In this document: positions 16,952 to 27,568 of the stretch, piece after piece
How positions within the stretch are numbered: position 1 is the first letter of the stretch
Layout: each line of letters starts with the position of its first letter
Source: a virus
Virus record (IMG/VR): IMGVR_UViG_3300024520_000050
Location: 62,001-126,000 of that record
Strand: one strand, 5' to 3'
Length of the DNA: 64,000 nt
The notes under the pieces: model-generated
What the model was told of the DNA's origin: nothing
Database searches by the model: none
The model's input: the letters and a program-made list of their open reading frames with translations, nothing else
Made by a program: the position numbers and the translations under genes

Positions 16952-19900
16952 ATGAAAAGAACTAAAAGAAATAGATTAGGATTACCTACATTTCAGAATG
17001 CTGGAACTATTGGCGACGATAAAAAATTTATGAAGCAAGTTGTGGATGAATTTGGTCTAGTTAGCTCAATATGGAAAGATGATAGTGGTGCTTACTTTAG
17101 ACGTCAAGAAGGACTAACTGTTAATGGTCGATTCCAAAGTATGGAACATACACCAGAAACTGAATTCGAATCTCTTAATAAAAAAGGAGTTGAAATATTT
17201 AATTCAGATAAATATAGAGATTTAAACTTTATACCTGAAAATGGTGCTGATGTCAGTAAGGAAGTATTATGGGCAAAAGGTACATTGCCTTCAGCTAAAC
17301 CAAAGGCAGGATTAGATGCACCAAATAGAGGAAATCTCTTTACTAGTAGTGGTAGGATTTACAATGCTAAAGTTTTACCAGATGGTAGTGTTGAATTATC
17401 TACACCTCAAGGTATTGCTTTACGTACTTACGCTAATGTTCAAGAATTTGAATCAATTATGAAAGTTAAACTTGATGATATAACTAGTACTGAACAAGCC
17501 CCACAAACTAATCAAGGTGGACCTAAAGATTATATTGATAAGATTCTTGATTATGAATTAAAACAAGGTGGTCCTGGAGGAGCTCCATTATCTTTAGCTG
17601 CTGCATTCCCAGATGTTGAAGGAATAGGAAAAGGTGCACCTGCTGAAGATAGAGTATTAGCTAGAAAATATATTGAAACTCTTGATGAGAAGTATAGTGA
17701 ACTTGGTTTATGGCCTGGATTAAAAGAAAGAGCTGTTGATTTTGCTGTTAATAGTGAAGATCCTAGAGCTGCATTATTAGAAGCTGCTGGTAAGATCACA
17801 CCTGAAGAAAAACTTCAATTATATACTAATGGAAAATTAGATGGAAAGAAAGTCGATAAGATATGGGATCAAGGATTTTTAGGACTTGGTAAAATATTTG
17901 ATGATCCAACATTTATACAAAAATTTGATCAAGCAAGAGATAGAAGTTATCAGAATACTAATGGAGCAGATGCAAATTACGAAGCTACTTGGAAACCAAG
18001 AGTACACTTATTTGATGATGTTCAACCAGAAGTAGTTACTCAACCTACTGTTGATCAAACAGGACAAAGTCCATTAAGTCAACCTGGTCCAGAACAAGGA
18101 TTTTACATGGATCCTACAACAGGACAAGTAGTAACTCCTGTTGAACAACCTAATATATTAGGTCCAATTGGTATGAATCAAGATGTACAACCTATTCAAC
18201 AAAATGTTGCTAAACCAGCAAATTGGACTAGAGATCCTCAATTAGATAATCAAATAAATCAATTTAATTTAAATCCTGAAGAATTAGATGATGATGGTAC
18301 ATTTGAAGAAGTAACTGACGAAGAGAACCCAACAGTTGTAACACCTAATGATCTTCCTGTTGTACCACAAACTCAAGAAGTACCTACTAATATTGCAACA
18401 ATATATGGTAAGAATACATATTCTCAACCTTATAATCAATCAGTACAATCTAATCAAGTACAAAAAGGTCCCAACTTCTTACAACAAGTTGGTCAATTCT
18501 TAGACCCAAGTGGTCAATTTGGTAGAGGAAATAGAAACCAAGGACAAAGAGTCAATCAATCAACTAATCAACAGAATAGATTTAATCTGAATAATGCAAT
18601 TAATAACTTAACTCAAGATAATAATCCACATAAAGGGATTTATGAAGATGATAGAGAATTACTTCAACAAAGTAGAGGTGATATTAAAGATGCAACTCAA
18701 AAGAATATTGCAGAAATAAGAGAATCGAATGCACAGCGTAAAATTGATCATAATAATAGAATATTAAATAGAAAAGCAGATAGGAATGTATTCTTAAAAG
18801 CTAAGCAACAAGAGATGGGTAAAACTCGTAAATATAAAAGATTTGCTAAAGAAGTTAGAGATGCTGATAAATTAGCTGATAAAATTGAAAGATTGCAAAA
18901 ACGTCATGATAAAAAACGTAATAGAATCGGTGCTATTGATGGTCAACCTAAATTTATGAATGATGAGATTCTACGACAACAAGCTACTAATCAAGTAGGT
19001 GGATATCAAATAGGTGGTAAAATTGAAACAAAACCTGCTGTAAAAACTGTAGTACAACCTAAATTACCTACAGTCTATCAAAAACAATTTAATAAAGTAG
19101 TTAATAGATATGCAACACCTAAAGTTGTAGTAACACCAAAACCTGTTAATACAGGTCCTAGGATTAAAGAGAATATGGATAAAATTAATCGTCATGGTGG
19201 GTATTTACCTACATTTCAAAAAGGTGCTTTAATTAATTGGGGAACACCAAATGGATTAATGACTGTAGATAAACCACAAAGTTCAAATGTTACAGATGTT
19301 CCTACTAATATACCAACATATAATTGGGATCCTAATAATGGTGATATGGTAGCTCCTGATTACGGACAATATTCAGTACCTGGTCAAACTAATAATAAAA
19401 CTAATACTATAGATTCAACTTCTAATTATAATCCATTTAAGTTACAAAATTATGGAAATAGATTACAAGAGAATGCAAATAGAGCAGTAGATACATTTAA
19501 TGTAAGTCAGCAATTACAACAAGCTCGTCCTAATCCATTAATTGTACCTGAAGATAAATCTAAGCATCAATTAGCTCAGGTTGATTATACAGCAGCAAAT
19601 GAGCAGGAAAATGTAGGTCGTCGTGCGATTGCTCAGAATAGTCGTGGGACTGCAGGATATATGGGTAATTTACAACAATTAGCTGCTAATATGGTTAAAG
19701 CTAAATCTAAGATCGCTAGGGCAGCTGCCGAAAAACAAAAGCAATATGATTCTACTTATGCAGGTCAACAGCAACAATATGCAAATGTAGTTGCTCAAGC
19801 TAAGATAAGAAAAGAAATGGAAGATAAAGCTGATTATGCTGCTGTAAAACAAGCTTTGAGTGATACTGTTACTCAACATGCTAAAGGTGAAATAGAAAGA

Positions 19901-20197
19901 GGACAGTTGTATAATGCTGAATTATTAACTAATAACCAGAAGGAATACGTTAATCAATTAAGTAATGAATATAAAGCTGTCACAGATGAGAATGGCTTAG
20001 TAAGTATTGTATTCGTACGTAATGGTAAAGTAGATCCTCAAAAGACTGCTCAAGCACAAGCATTAGGTAAGAATGGTACTAGTACGACTAGCACAACTAC
20101 TAAAACAGGTACTTTCCAATCAGGTGGAACTACAATTATGTATAAAGATGGTGGCTTAAAGAAAGGATTAAAAAAACGTAGAAATAGATTATTCTAA
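16952..20197 (+). CDS. Cargo-type protein 3 with Q-x-GG motifs
   Basis: This 1,081-residue protein opens with KRNRLGLPTFQNAGTIGDD, close to TYQNSGTIG in the first cargo protein. It carries similar elements at YQIGGKIE (about residue 690), LPTFQKGALIN (about 755) and TFQSGGTTIMYKDGG at the C-terminus, before a basic end KKGLKKRRNRLF. Residues about 350-560 are rich in Gln, Pro, Asn and Thr and probably disordered. Residues about 585-665 are basic and helical (RKADRNVFLKAKQQEMGKTR), and about 900-1000 form a long helical region. No enzyme motif is recognised. Together with its neighbours it looks like part of an ejected tail-cargo set. Confidence 0.55.
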   Translation: MKRTKRNRLGLPTFQNAGTIGDDKKFMKQVVDEFGLVSSIWKDDSGAYFRRQEGLTVNGRFQSMEHTPETEFESLNKKGVEIFNSDKYRDLNFIPENGADVSKEVLWAKGTLPSAKPKAGLDAPNRGNLFTSSGRIYNAKVLPDGSVELSTPQGIALRTYANVQEFESIMKVKLDDITSTEQAPQTNQGGPKDYIDKILDYELKQGGPGGAPLSLAAAFPDVEGIGKGAPAEDRVLARKYIETLDEKYSELGLWPGLKERAVDFAVNSEDPRAALLEAAGKITPEEKLQLYTNGKLDGKKVDKIWDQGFLGLGKIFDDPTFIQKFDQARDRSYQNTNGADANYEATWKPRVHLFDDVQPEVVTQPTVDQTGQSPLSQPGPEQGFYMDPTTGQVVTPVEQPNILGPIGMNQDVQPIQQNVAKPANWTRDPQLDNQINQFNLNPEELDDDGTFEEVTDEENPTVVTPNDLPVVPQTQEVPTNIATIYGKNTYSQPYNQSVQSNQVQKGPNFLQQVGQFLDPSGQFGRGNRNQGQRVNQSTNQQNRFNLNNAINNLTQDNNPHKGIYEDDRELLQQSRGDIKDATQKNIAEIRESNAQRKIDHNNRILNRKADRNVFLKAKQQEMGKTRKYKRFAKEVRDADKLADKIERLQKRHDKKRNRIGAIDGQPKFMNDEILRQQATNQVGGYQIGGKIETKPAVKTVVQPKLPTVYQKQFNKVVNRYATPKVVVTPKPVNTGPRIKENMDKINRHGGYLPTFQKGALINWGTPNGLMTVDKPQSSNVTDVPTNIPTYNWDPNNGDMVAPDYGQYSVPGQTNNKTNTIDSTSNYNPFKLQNYGNRLQENANRAVDTFNVSQQLQQARPNPLIVPEDKSKHQLAQVDYTAANEQENVGRRAIAQNSRGTAGYMGNLQQLAANMVKAKSKIARAAAEKQKQYDSTYAGQQQQYANVVAQAKIRKEMEDKADYAAVKQALSDTVTQHAKGEIERGQLYNAELLTNNQKEYVNQLSNEYKAVTDENGLVSIVFVRNGKVDPQKTAQAQALGKNGTSTTSTTTKTGTFQSGGTTIMYKDGGLKKGLKKRRNRLF

Positions 20198-20209
20198 TAA
20201 CTAACTAAA

Positions 20210-23200
20210 ATGAAGTGTAAGATAATATATAAGAGAGATCCAAATACTCTTAAAATTACAGATGAAATACAAGCAGTGAAGGCTCCCAATGGTAAGAGGA
20301 GCCTTCTATATGATGCTATACGTAATCAAATAAATAATGATACTAAAGCATTAACTCAATACTTTAAGGTTTATACTGATGAGTTTAAAGAGGATTTTGG
20401 TGATTGGGAGATGACTACAATAGATAGAGATGAATCAATAAATGATATTAAAAATTCTTATAAATTAGTAATTGAAAATAATGATAAAATTGAAGATTTA
20501 AATATTGATATTGAAGATGCTATTCAATTTGATAAGAATAATATTAATAGTGTCACACAAAAAAGTAAAGATATTATTGAACAGGTTAATAAAATTAGAT
20601 GGCAGGTTAGAAGAGTTAGTGATGGACTTTTGCGTGAAGAGTGGGAACAATGGTCCCAATCTGCATACGACGAAGTTAAATCTGAACTGAGTACTGATTT
20701 TTTAAGCACCATTGACGAAGGTCCCATGAAAGGGAGTATTAGTCCGGGAAGTGCGAGCAATCTTTTAATATTTAGATATTTATATCCTAAAAATAAAGGC
20801 ATCACTACAGATCAAGAACTTTTTGTAGGTGCGTTTATACAGCAAATATTAGATTGGAATGTAGATGGAAATTCGTCCTTATTGAATAAACTTAATAAAG
20901 AGAATGAAGCACTAACTGATAGTTTGAATGATAACCTAAAAAGCATTATCATTAATCCAGAAGAATTAAATAATATTTCATCACTTATTACAAGTTCTGA
21001 TGAAAGTAATCAATCTCTTGGATTAGAGATTCTTAATAACTATGTAAATGACAAACTAGATCAAAACGGTGAACCTAAATATGATGAAGTAAAGGATTTA
21101 TTTATTGATGAAGAAGTTGATGAAGGAATTACTGTGAAGGAAGGTGTTGATGATGTATTTAAAGATAATAAAGAGTTATCTAAAATAGGTACACAAGAAG
21201 AATATAGTCAATATTTGGATAGTATATTTCCTGATAGTAAGGTTAAAGATATTGTTTATCATGGAACTGATAAGGAATTTGATAAATTTGAATTACAGAT
21301 TATACCAAAAACAGCGTGGACTAAAGAACTACCCGGATTTCATTTTACAAACAATAAAGCTGTCGCCAAAAGTTATTTTAACACAAAAGAAAGAGTTAGT
21401 AATTTAATACCATTGTATTTACATTTAAATAAATTTGCTGCCGATGGTAAACTTTTAACAGAACAAGAGTTTGATGATATTAAAGCAGATAATGATTTAC
21501 ATACTGAAATAATGCAACAAGTTCATTATTATGGTGGGATGGGAATTGATAATGTTAAAACTTATAATGAGTATAAAAGACTCTTTACAGAATTCTCTAA
21601 AGATGAAGGTTTTGATGGAATGACGAGCATAAGTGATATATTTGATCTTCAACAAGATGAGTATGAAGCTGAAAGAGAAGCTGAACATTTTGGTCGTCCT
21701 TTTACAAGTACCTTTAAAAATCCTCTTGATAAATATAAGAAGTCTGAACCTAAAGTATTAAAGTCAGTTATATTAAATATAGAAAATCCTTTACTTGTAA
21801 ATGATATATCAGGTCAAAGATATGTTCAAAATGTGGAAAATATAAAAAGTAAAATTGAATCTACTAATGATGGTATTATTGCAAAAGATGTACTCGACGC
21901 ATTAGAGGATAAAGAGGGTACTTATCATGGTGATACAATAGTTGCATTTGATAATGAGCAAATTCACATATTAGGTTCTAAAAAAGACATCCAAGGATTC
22001 AAAGATTATAAATCTAATATTGATCAAGATATTAGTCCAAAAATTATTTCTCCTTCTGATAAGATCATTTATGGTCATCCAGGTATAGGTAAAACTACAG
22101 CATTGAAAGCTAATAAAGATCAATTTATTGATTGGGATGTTGAGTTTAATAAGAAGAGAGATAAATGGATTGAGAATAAAAGTAAATCTAAAAAAGGTAC
22201 TCCTAGTTATAAAAAAGCAAGAACTAAATATCTTGTTAATTATAAAGACAATCCTGATTATATGACTTTTGTAACTAAAGAATGGGGTAGAGCAAAAGCA
22301 AAAGCTAAGAAAGAAGGTAAGCAATTATTTGCTTCACCTCATATATTACTTGATTTATTTCCTAATGACTTTGATAAAGTTATTAATATGAATGATGAGC
22401 TATTTATAAAAAGAGATATAGATAGAGGTGGAATTGAGCAAAGTGCACGATTATGGAAAGAAGGTATTAATAAAACATTATCAAAAATATCTCCATCTAA
22501 GATTGTAACTACAGATAAATATTTATCTGAGATATTAGCATCCGATGAGGTATCTAAAGTAGAAGATACTGATCAATATTCACTAACTTCATCATCTATA
22601 AAACACCAAGGTCAACCTACAACAGTATCTAAAACTGATACAGTTAAAATTGATACTGATCCATTTAAATCTCAATTAAATGATGATGGTTATACGCAAG
22701 AACAAATTAAGATATTAGATACTTATAACGCAGCTACATCATCACTTACTGGTAATACAATTAAAGTTAAAGTGTCTGAATTACCTGCTAACTTACGTAA
22801 AATATTTGAATTAAAAGGTGAAGAATATGCTGAAGTATATGAAACTATTGATCACGAAACAGGTAAGAAAGGATATATAAATTATCGTGTATCTAATTTA
22901 CAAGATTTAAAGAAAGTAAAAGGACAAACTCAAAAGGTAGCTACAGCACAAGAACAAAACCCTAAATCTGTAATATCTAGACAACGTGGTACAGAAATGC
23001 ATAGTATACAAGAGAAGTTCTTAAGTCATTTTGCATTATCTGATAATGATACTTTTAATATAGATACTCTTAGAAAATCTGATGCTAATATATGGGCTCC
23101 TGAAGCACTAGCTGAATTTAAAAAAACAGCTGAATATAGAAAGATATGGGAAGAATCAATAGATATATTCTTAACTAAGTCGAAATCAAATAGAGAAGGA

Positions 23201-26200
23201 AAAACCTGGTCTACACATAATGCATCATTACAAGTTGATAAATTAGCTATGTCTATGTTACATTTGTATCATCAAATACAAATGACTCAACAAGCTATTA
23301 ATCTTGAGACAGGTAAGAATAATAAACCTATATTTATATTAGAGAAACCATTCCTAGATTTAGGTAATGATGTTGCAGGAACAATGGATATTTTTGTAAT
23401 ATTCAGTGATGGTAGTGCATCTATTTATGATCATAAATTTACTGATTTACAAGCAGAAAGAAAATACTTCAAGAATCCATCTACAGAGAAGAAAGCTGAA
23501 ATAGATCGTATTAGAAAAGCACAAGGGCTTCCAGTTAATCCAGAAACTAATTGGTACTTTCAATTACCTAATAATCTTAAATTATTTAAGAAAGAAGAAT
23601 CATGGAATGCTCAGATAGGACGTTATGCTCAAATGGCAAAACAATTGTACGGAGTTACACATATTAGACAAGCACGGATTTTACCTGTAGCTACAACTTA
23701 TACAAGAGTGGATAGTAAACGTGAGGATAAGAATGGTGATACTATTATGCATGTTGGTCCTGGATCACAAGTAGAAGTATTATTAACTGGTATTAATGAT
23801 GATTTAGGAGTAAGTCAAATAGCATTGAATATAGAACGTACAGGCGATGTAAATCTTGATAGATTTATTGATATGCTTATTAAGAATAAAGAAACTCTTA
23901 AAAGAGAGATGAAAAGTAAGAATGCATATGGAGATCCTAAATATGTTAATCGTATTAAAGGATTAGATGAATCTATTCAGGCATTATTGAAGAGTAGAGA
24001 TATTACACATATATCTGAAGCAATTGATGCATTGGCTAAACAAATTGAAAATGATTTAGATCCAAATGCAGAAGATCCTATTACATTTGAACAAATCATA
24101 CTTCATCTAGGTGACATTAATATGTTTAATACATTTATTGAATTGTCAGGTAATGAGATTGATAAACTTGAAGATAAAGCTAATAAGGAAGCTGAGGAAG
24201 CTAAAGAAAGAGGAGAAGAACCTAAAGAAAATCCTTATGTTACATTTAAAAATAGATTATCTGCTGCTAATTTTGCTTTGACTAATCAAGCTAGAAGGAT
24301 GCATGATAAGATGACACTTATGGTAGAAGAGATAAATGAAAAAGGTGGTTATATGAATGAAGGATTATTTAAATCATTTACCAAGCAGAAGGATATGAGT
24401 GGCGTGGGTGTACAATTTACTCATTTACGTGAGTCTAATCATCCCATTATATCTTTATTTAGTCAATTACTTGATAACATTGAAACTAATGTTATGTTAG
24501 AACGTAGTAAATTAGAACAAAAGTTAAAGAAAATAAATAAAGAATTAACTGAATGGGGTAGTTCAAAGGGATTAACTGGACCTGCTATATATAATGATAT
24601 AATTGATGATGAGTTTGGTAATTTAATTCGTAAGTTTACTAATTTTAAAAAAGATTTATTTGAAGATTATTCTGATCCTAAAAATCATAAGAAGAACATT
24701 GTATGGTTCAAAGAAAACTTTGAGCGTTCTGCTTCGGCTGAGAAGATATTCCAGAACAAATACAAACAAATACAAGAATATTGGAAAAGAGAAACCAAGG
24801 GTGATAAAAACGAATATAAGAAAGAAATACAAAACTGGTTGAATCAAAATGATATCACTCATGCACAAGGTGATAATAAAGCCTGGTATAATCCATTTGT
24901 GCAGCACTGGTTGACTCCAAAGAAACCAGACGACTATTATACTGATGAGTATAAGAACTTGCTTAAAGCGGAGAATAAACCGCTATTAGATTTCTATAAT
25001 ATTTACATTGAGCAAATGAATATGTTAGCTCAAAAAGCTGATTTTAGGATATATGAAAATGCTATTCCTAATATTAGAAAGGATATGATCGACACAATGG
25101 TTCAAGATGGAATGTTTTTAGGTGGCAAACAACAAATTGAAAATATAAGAAATTGGTGGTCTAAGACTGATACTGATGATGGGATGCAAACTATACTTAC
25201 TGAAGATGGATTAGAACGTAGTGTTCCTATTTTCTATCAAAATAATGTAGGTAAAGATAACAAGTCATTTGACTTAGCTAAATCATTAATGTTGTTCTCT
25301 GACTTTGTACATAAGTATGATGGTATTAAAAATATTGAACATGCATCATTAGCGATGAGAGAATTAGTTAGTAAAACAGCAGGTATTAAATCAACTATAA
25401 CAGGGGCTATATTGCGTAGTGAATCTGGAGAGATGTTAGTTAAAGATGGTGCTAGTGCAAGTAATGATAAAACACTTAGTGCATTTGACACGTGGATTGA
25501 TTACTATATTTATGGTGAGAGGAAAAAAGGAAATGTTAAATTGAATAAAGCTGTTGATGCTGTAACTGCAATATCTAGTAGAAAAGGAGTTGCACTTAAT
25601 CTTATTAGTGCAATGGGAGGACATGTAAATGCTGAAGCACAACTTCAAATGATAGCTAAAAAGACTACTTATTTTACAACTGACACTCTTAGTAAAGCTA
25701 GACGTCAAGTTAAATTAGGTATTCCTGCTTTACGTAAATCAAAAGAAGCTAACGAAATGTTACATAGTAAAGTTGTTTTTGCTAATTTATTCTTTGAACC
25801 ATCTCAAGAAGATATGAGTCATGAGAAAGCAAATAGCATGAGCTTATCTAAATTACGTAATAATTCATTAATGGGTAAAAAAGATTATGCTTACATGCTA
25901 CAACGTTATTCTGATGATATTATAGATAATACAACCATGACAGCTATGATGATGGATTATGGGATTGATCCTATTACAGGTAAGACATATCCTTTATCTA
26001 GATTGAAAAAGGTGTATGGAGAAAATGAAAGTGAATTTAAACCTGGAGTAAGATATAAAGATATTGAATTTAAATCATTATGGGATATGACTATGATGAA
26101 AGATGGAGATGTAGATCTTGGTACTGGTAAAACGGTAAGTATTAAACTTGCTGAAGATGGTACTCCGCAAATGATAAATCAATTTACAGAAAAAGCTATT

Positions 26201-27181
26201 GATAGTAAAACATTCACTGATTTTAGACGTAAGACTAAACAAATGATAGCTCGTACTAAAGGTAATATGTCAGCGGATGATATTGCTGGTTATAAAACTC
26301 ATTGGATTGGCAGGTTAGTAATGCAATTCCGTGGTTGGATTCCTGCTACATTGACGGAACGATTTAAAGGATTACAATATAATTTAACTATGGAACAAAT
26401 GGAAGTAGGTAGATTTGTTGCTGTTAGGAATATGGTTGGTAAAAACCTCAAACGTGTAACAGGACAATTTGTAAAAGAATTACTTCCTTTCATGAGAGGT
26501 AATTTTGGGGATGGAAAAGTGATGAGTGATGTCTTAGATGAACAATCTCCATTGGAGTTAAAATACAAGCAATTTATAGCCGATAATCCACACCTTAAGC
26601 CTGATCCTGAAAACCCTACATTAGATCAAGTAACATATGAGGATTTCTTTAATAGTCATGTTGGTGAAATGAGAGCATTAGCTAAAGAAGTGCAGATATA
26701 CTTAGCATTAGCTGTAGCATTAGGTTTACTAACTCTTGCATCAGGAGATGATGAATTGAAAGCTAATCCGTTACTCCGAGGTCCATCTGCTTTATTAGAA
26801 AGAGCAATGTTAGAGATTGGATTTTTTATTCCTGTTGCTGGGATACCTGAACAGATGACATTATTTACAAGAGCTCCTGCAGCATCAATAAGTTTATTCC
26901 AAGCTGCAGGTTATACTGCAAAGAATACATTCACTGAAGCATATGATTTATTTACTGGTGCTGGTTCTGGAAAAACATCAGTACCTACATTAGGAGATAA
27001 ACCTTGGACGTTAGATTATTCTAAACGTAATGATACATCTGCTCCATTTAAACATACAATTGGGTGGATACCACCACTTAAATTTATAGATAATATTATT
27101 GGATTTACTAATACTACTAAACGTGAAGACACTTGGTATGAGTATTTCCAGAATAGAAACAATGCTGATATTATGAGGTAA
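20210..27181 (+). CDS. Polyvalent virion protein: ART-like, P-loop and PD-(D/E)XK regions
   Basis: This 2,323-residue protein has several enzyme-like regions in order. Residues about 345-590 read YHGTDKEFDKF (Y350-H-G-T) and GFHFTNNKAVAKSYF (G376-F-H-F) and end AFDNEQIHILGS, the pattern of ADP-ribosyltransferase domains in polyvalent phage proteins. Residues 622-630, GHPGIGKTT, are a Walker A P-loop. Residues about 925-1150 show RGTEMH, then AGTMDIFV with D1060, then IYDHKFTD with D1074 and K1076, a PD-(D/E)XK nuclease core. Residues 1300-1700 are helical and charged. Hydrophobic segments occur near 2163-2180 and 2203-2235. It is last in the + strand operon before a strong terminator. An injected multi-function protein acting early on the host is the likeliest role (inference). 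Confidence 0.7.
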   Translation: MKCKIIYKRDPNTLKITDEIQAVKAPNGKRSLLYDAIRNQINNDTKALTQYFKVYTDEFKEDFGDWEMTTIDRDESINDIKNSYKLVIENNDKIEDLNIDIEDAIQFDKNNINSVTQKSKDIIEQVNKIRWQVRRVSDGLLREEWEQWSQSAYDEVKSELSTDFLSTIDEGPMKGSISPGSASNLLIFRYLYPKNKGITTDQELFVGAFIQQILDWNVDGNSSLLNKLNKENEALTDSLNDNLKSIIINPEELNNISSLITSSDESNQSLGLEILNNYVNDKLDQNGEPKYDEVKDLFIDEEVDEGITVKEGVDDVFKDNKELSKIGTQEEYSQYLDSIFPDSKVKDIVYHGTDKEFDKFELQIIPKTAWTKELPGFHFTNNKAVAKSYFNTKERVSNLIPLYLHLNKFAADGKLLTEQEFDDIKADNDLHTEIMQQVHYYGGMGIDNVKTYNEYKRLFTEFSKDEGFDGMTSISDIFDLQQDEYEAEREAEHFGRPFTSTFKNPLDKYKKSEPKVLKSVILNIENPLLVNDISGQRYVQNVENIKSKIESTNDGIIAKDVLDALEDKEGTYHGDTIVAFDNEQIHILGSKKDIQGFKDYKSNIDQDISPKIISPSDKIIYGHPGIGKTTALKANKDQFIDWDVEFNKKRDKWIENKSKSKKGTPSYKKARTKYLVNYKDNPDYMTFVTKEWGRAKAKAKKEGKQLFASPHILLDLFPNDFDKVINMNDELFIKRDIDRGGIEQSARLWKEGINKTLSKISPSKIVTTDKYLSEILASDEVSKVEDTDQYSLTSSSIKHQGQPTTVSKTDTVKIDTDPFKSQLNDDGYTQEQIKILDTYNAATSSLTGNTIKVKVSELPANLRKIFELKGEEYAEVYETIDHETGKKGYINYRVSNLQDLKKVKGQTQKVATAQEQNPKSVISRQRGTEMHSIQEKFLSHFALSDNDTFNIDTLRKSDANIWAPEALAEFKKTAEYRKIWEESIDIFLTKSKSNREGKTWSTHNASLQVDKLAMSMLHLYHQIQMTQQAINLETGKNNKPIFILEKPFLDLGNDVAGTMDIFVIFSDGSASIYDHKFTDLQAERKYFKNPSTEKKAEIDRIRKAQGLPVNPETNWYFQLPNNLKLFKKEESWNAQIGRYAQMAKQLYGVTHIRQARILPVATTYTRVDSKREDKNGDTIMHVGPGSQVEVLLTGINDDLGVSQIALNIERTGDVNLDRFIDMLIKNKETLKREMKSKNAYGDPKYVNRIKGLDESIQALLKSRDITHISEAIDALAKQIENDLDPNAEDPITFEQIILHLGDINMFNTFIELSGNEIDKLEDKANKEAEEAKERGEEPKENPYVTFKNRLSAANFALTNQARRMHDKMTLMVEEINEKGGYMNEGLFKSFTKQKDMSGVGVQFTHLRESNHPIISLFSQLLDNIETNVMLERSKLEQKLKKINKELTEWGSSKGLTGPAIYNDIIDDEFGNLIRKFTNFKKDLFEDYSDPKNHKKNIVWFKENFERSASAEKIFQNKYKQIQEYWKRETKGDKNEYKKEIQNWLNQNDITHAQGDNKAWYNPFVQHWLTPKKPDDYYTDEYKNLLKAENKPLLDFYNIYIEQMNMLAQKADFRIYENAIPNIRKDMIDTMVQDGMFLGGKQQIENIRNWWSKTDTDDGMQTILTEDGLERSVPIFYQNNVGKDNKSFDLAKSLMLFSDFVHKYDGIKNIEHASLAMRELVSKTAGIKSTITGAILRSESGEMLVKDGASASNDKTLSAFDTWIDYYIYGERKKGNVKLNKAVDAVTAISSRKGVALNLISAMGGHVNAEAQLQMIAKKTTYFTTDTLSKARRQVKLGIPALRKSKEANEMLHSKVVFANLFFEPSQEDMSHEKANSMSLSKLRNNSLMGKKDYAYMLQRYSDDIIDNTTMTAMMMDYGIDPITGKTYPLSRLKKVYGENESEFKPGVRYKDIEFKSLWDMTMMKDGDVDLGTGKTVSIKLAEDGTPQMINQFTEKAIDSKTFTDFRRKTKQMIARTKGNMSADDIAGYKTHWIGRLVMQFRGWIPATLTERFKGLQYNLTMEQMEVGRFVAVRNMVGKNLKRVTGQFVKELLPFMRGNFGDGKVMSDVLDEQSPLELKYKQFIADNPHLKPDPENPTLDQVTYEDFFNSHVGEMRALAKEVQIYLALAVALGLLTLASGDDELKANPLLRGPSALLERAMLEIGFFIPVAGIPEQMTLFTRAPAASISLFQAAGYTAKNTFTEAYDLFTGAGSGKTSVPTLGDKPWTLDYSKRNDTSAPFKHTIGWIPPLKFIDNIIGFTNTTKREDTWYEYFQNRNNADIMR

Positions 27182-27199
27182 TACCTGCGAAGGTCTAAA

Positions 27200-27235
27200 A
27201 AAAAGGAGTAGAACAATTAAGTTTTACTCCTTTTT
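27200..27235. terminator. Bidirectional terminator between convergent arms
   Basis: AAAAAGGAGTAGAAC (27200-27214) and GTTTTACTCCTTTTT (27221-27235) form a 15-bp stem with one G-U pair around the loop AATTAA. T tracts lie on the 3' side on both strands (an A run at 27197-27204 for the - strand). It separates the + strand virion arm, which ends at 27181, from the - strand arm, which ends at 27239. Confidence 0.9.
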
Positions 27236-27238
27236 ATA

Positions 27239-27568
27239 TTAAAGTGCTTCGTAAGCTTTAATCATCGAATCAAATATTCGATATTGGCTTCCGTTTATCT
27301 CTTTAATTATATAAGATGTTTTGTGACAATTGTAACCATCTTCCCCATACCATTCTTCCTCACCTGTCAGTTCTTCTAACCATTCTCTAGATTCCATAGT
27401 TTCGGTTTCTTCATTCCAATTATCCCAAAACTTTTCAAATAATTCAACACCTTTTTTCTCATCATTCCATTTAGCATCATTACTAACGTATTTTATAACT
27501 CCTCCATAATCTTGTGAACCATGAGGATCATAATAATATGTATATTCTGTTATCAAATAGTACTTCAT
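27239..27568 (-). CDS. Small acidic hypothetical protein
   Basis: This 109-residue protein is rich in Glu, Asp, Trp and Tyr, with patches such as YYYDPHGSQDYGG and REWLEELTGEEEWYGEDGY. It looks like a small soluble alpha/beta protein. Its start overlaps the stop of the synthetase-like gene (ATGA), so the two are probably translationally coupled. I do not recognise a family. Its acidity would fit a nucleic-acid mimic or inhibitor, but that is only a composition-based suggestion. Confidence 0.65.
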   Translation of the reverse strand: MKYYLITEYTYYYDPHGSQDYGGVIKYVSNDAKWNDEKKGVELFEKFWDNWNEETETMESREWLEELTGEEEWYGEDGYNCHKTSYIIKEINGSQYRIFDSMIKAYEAL

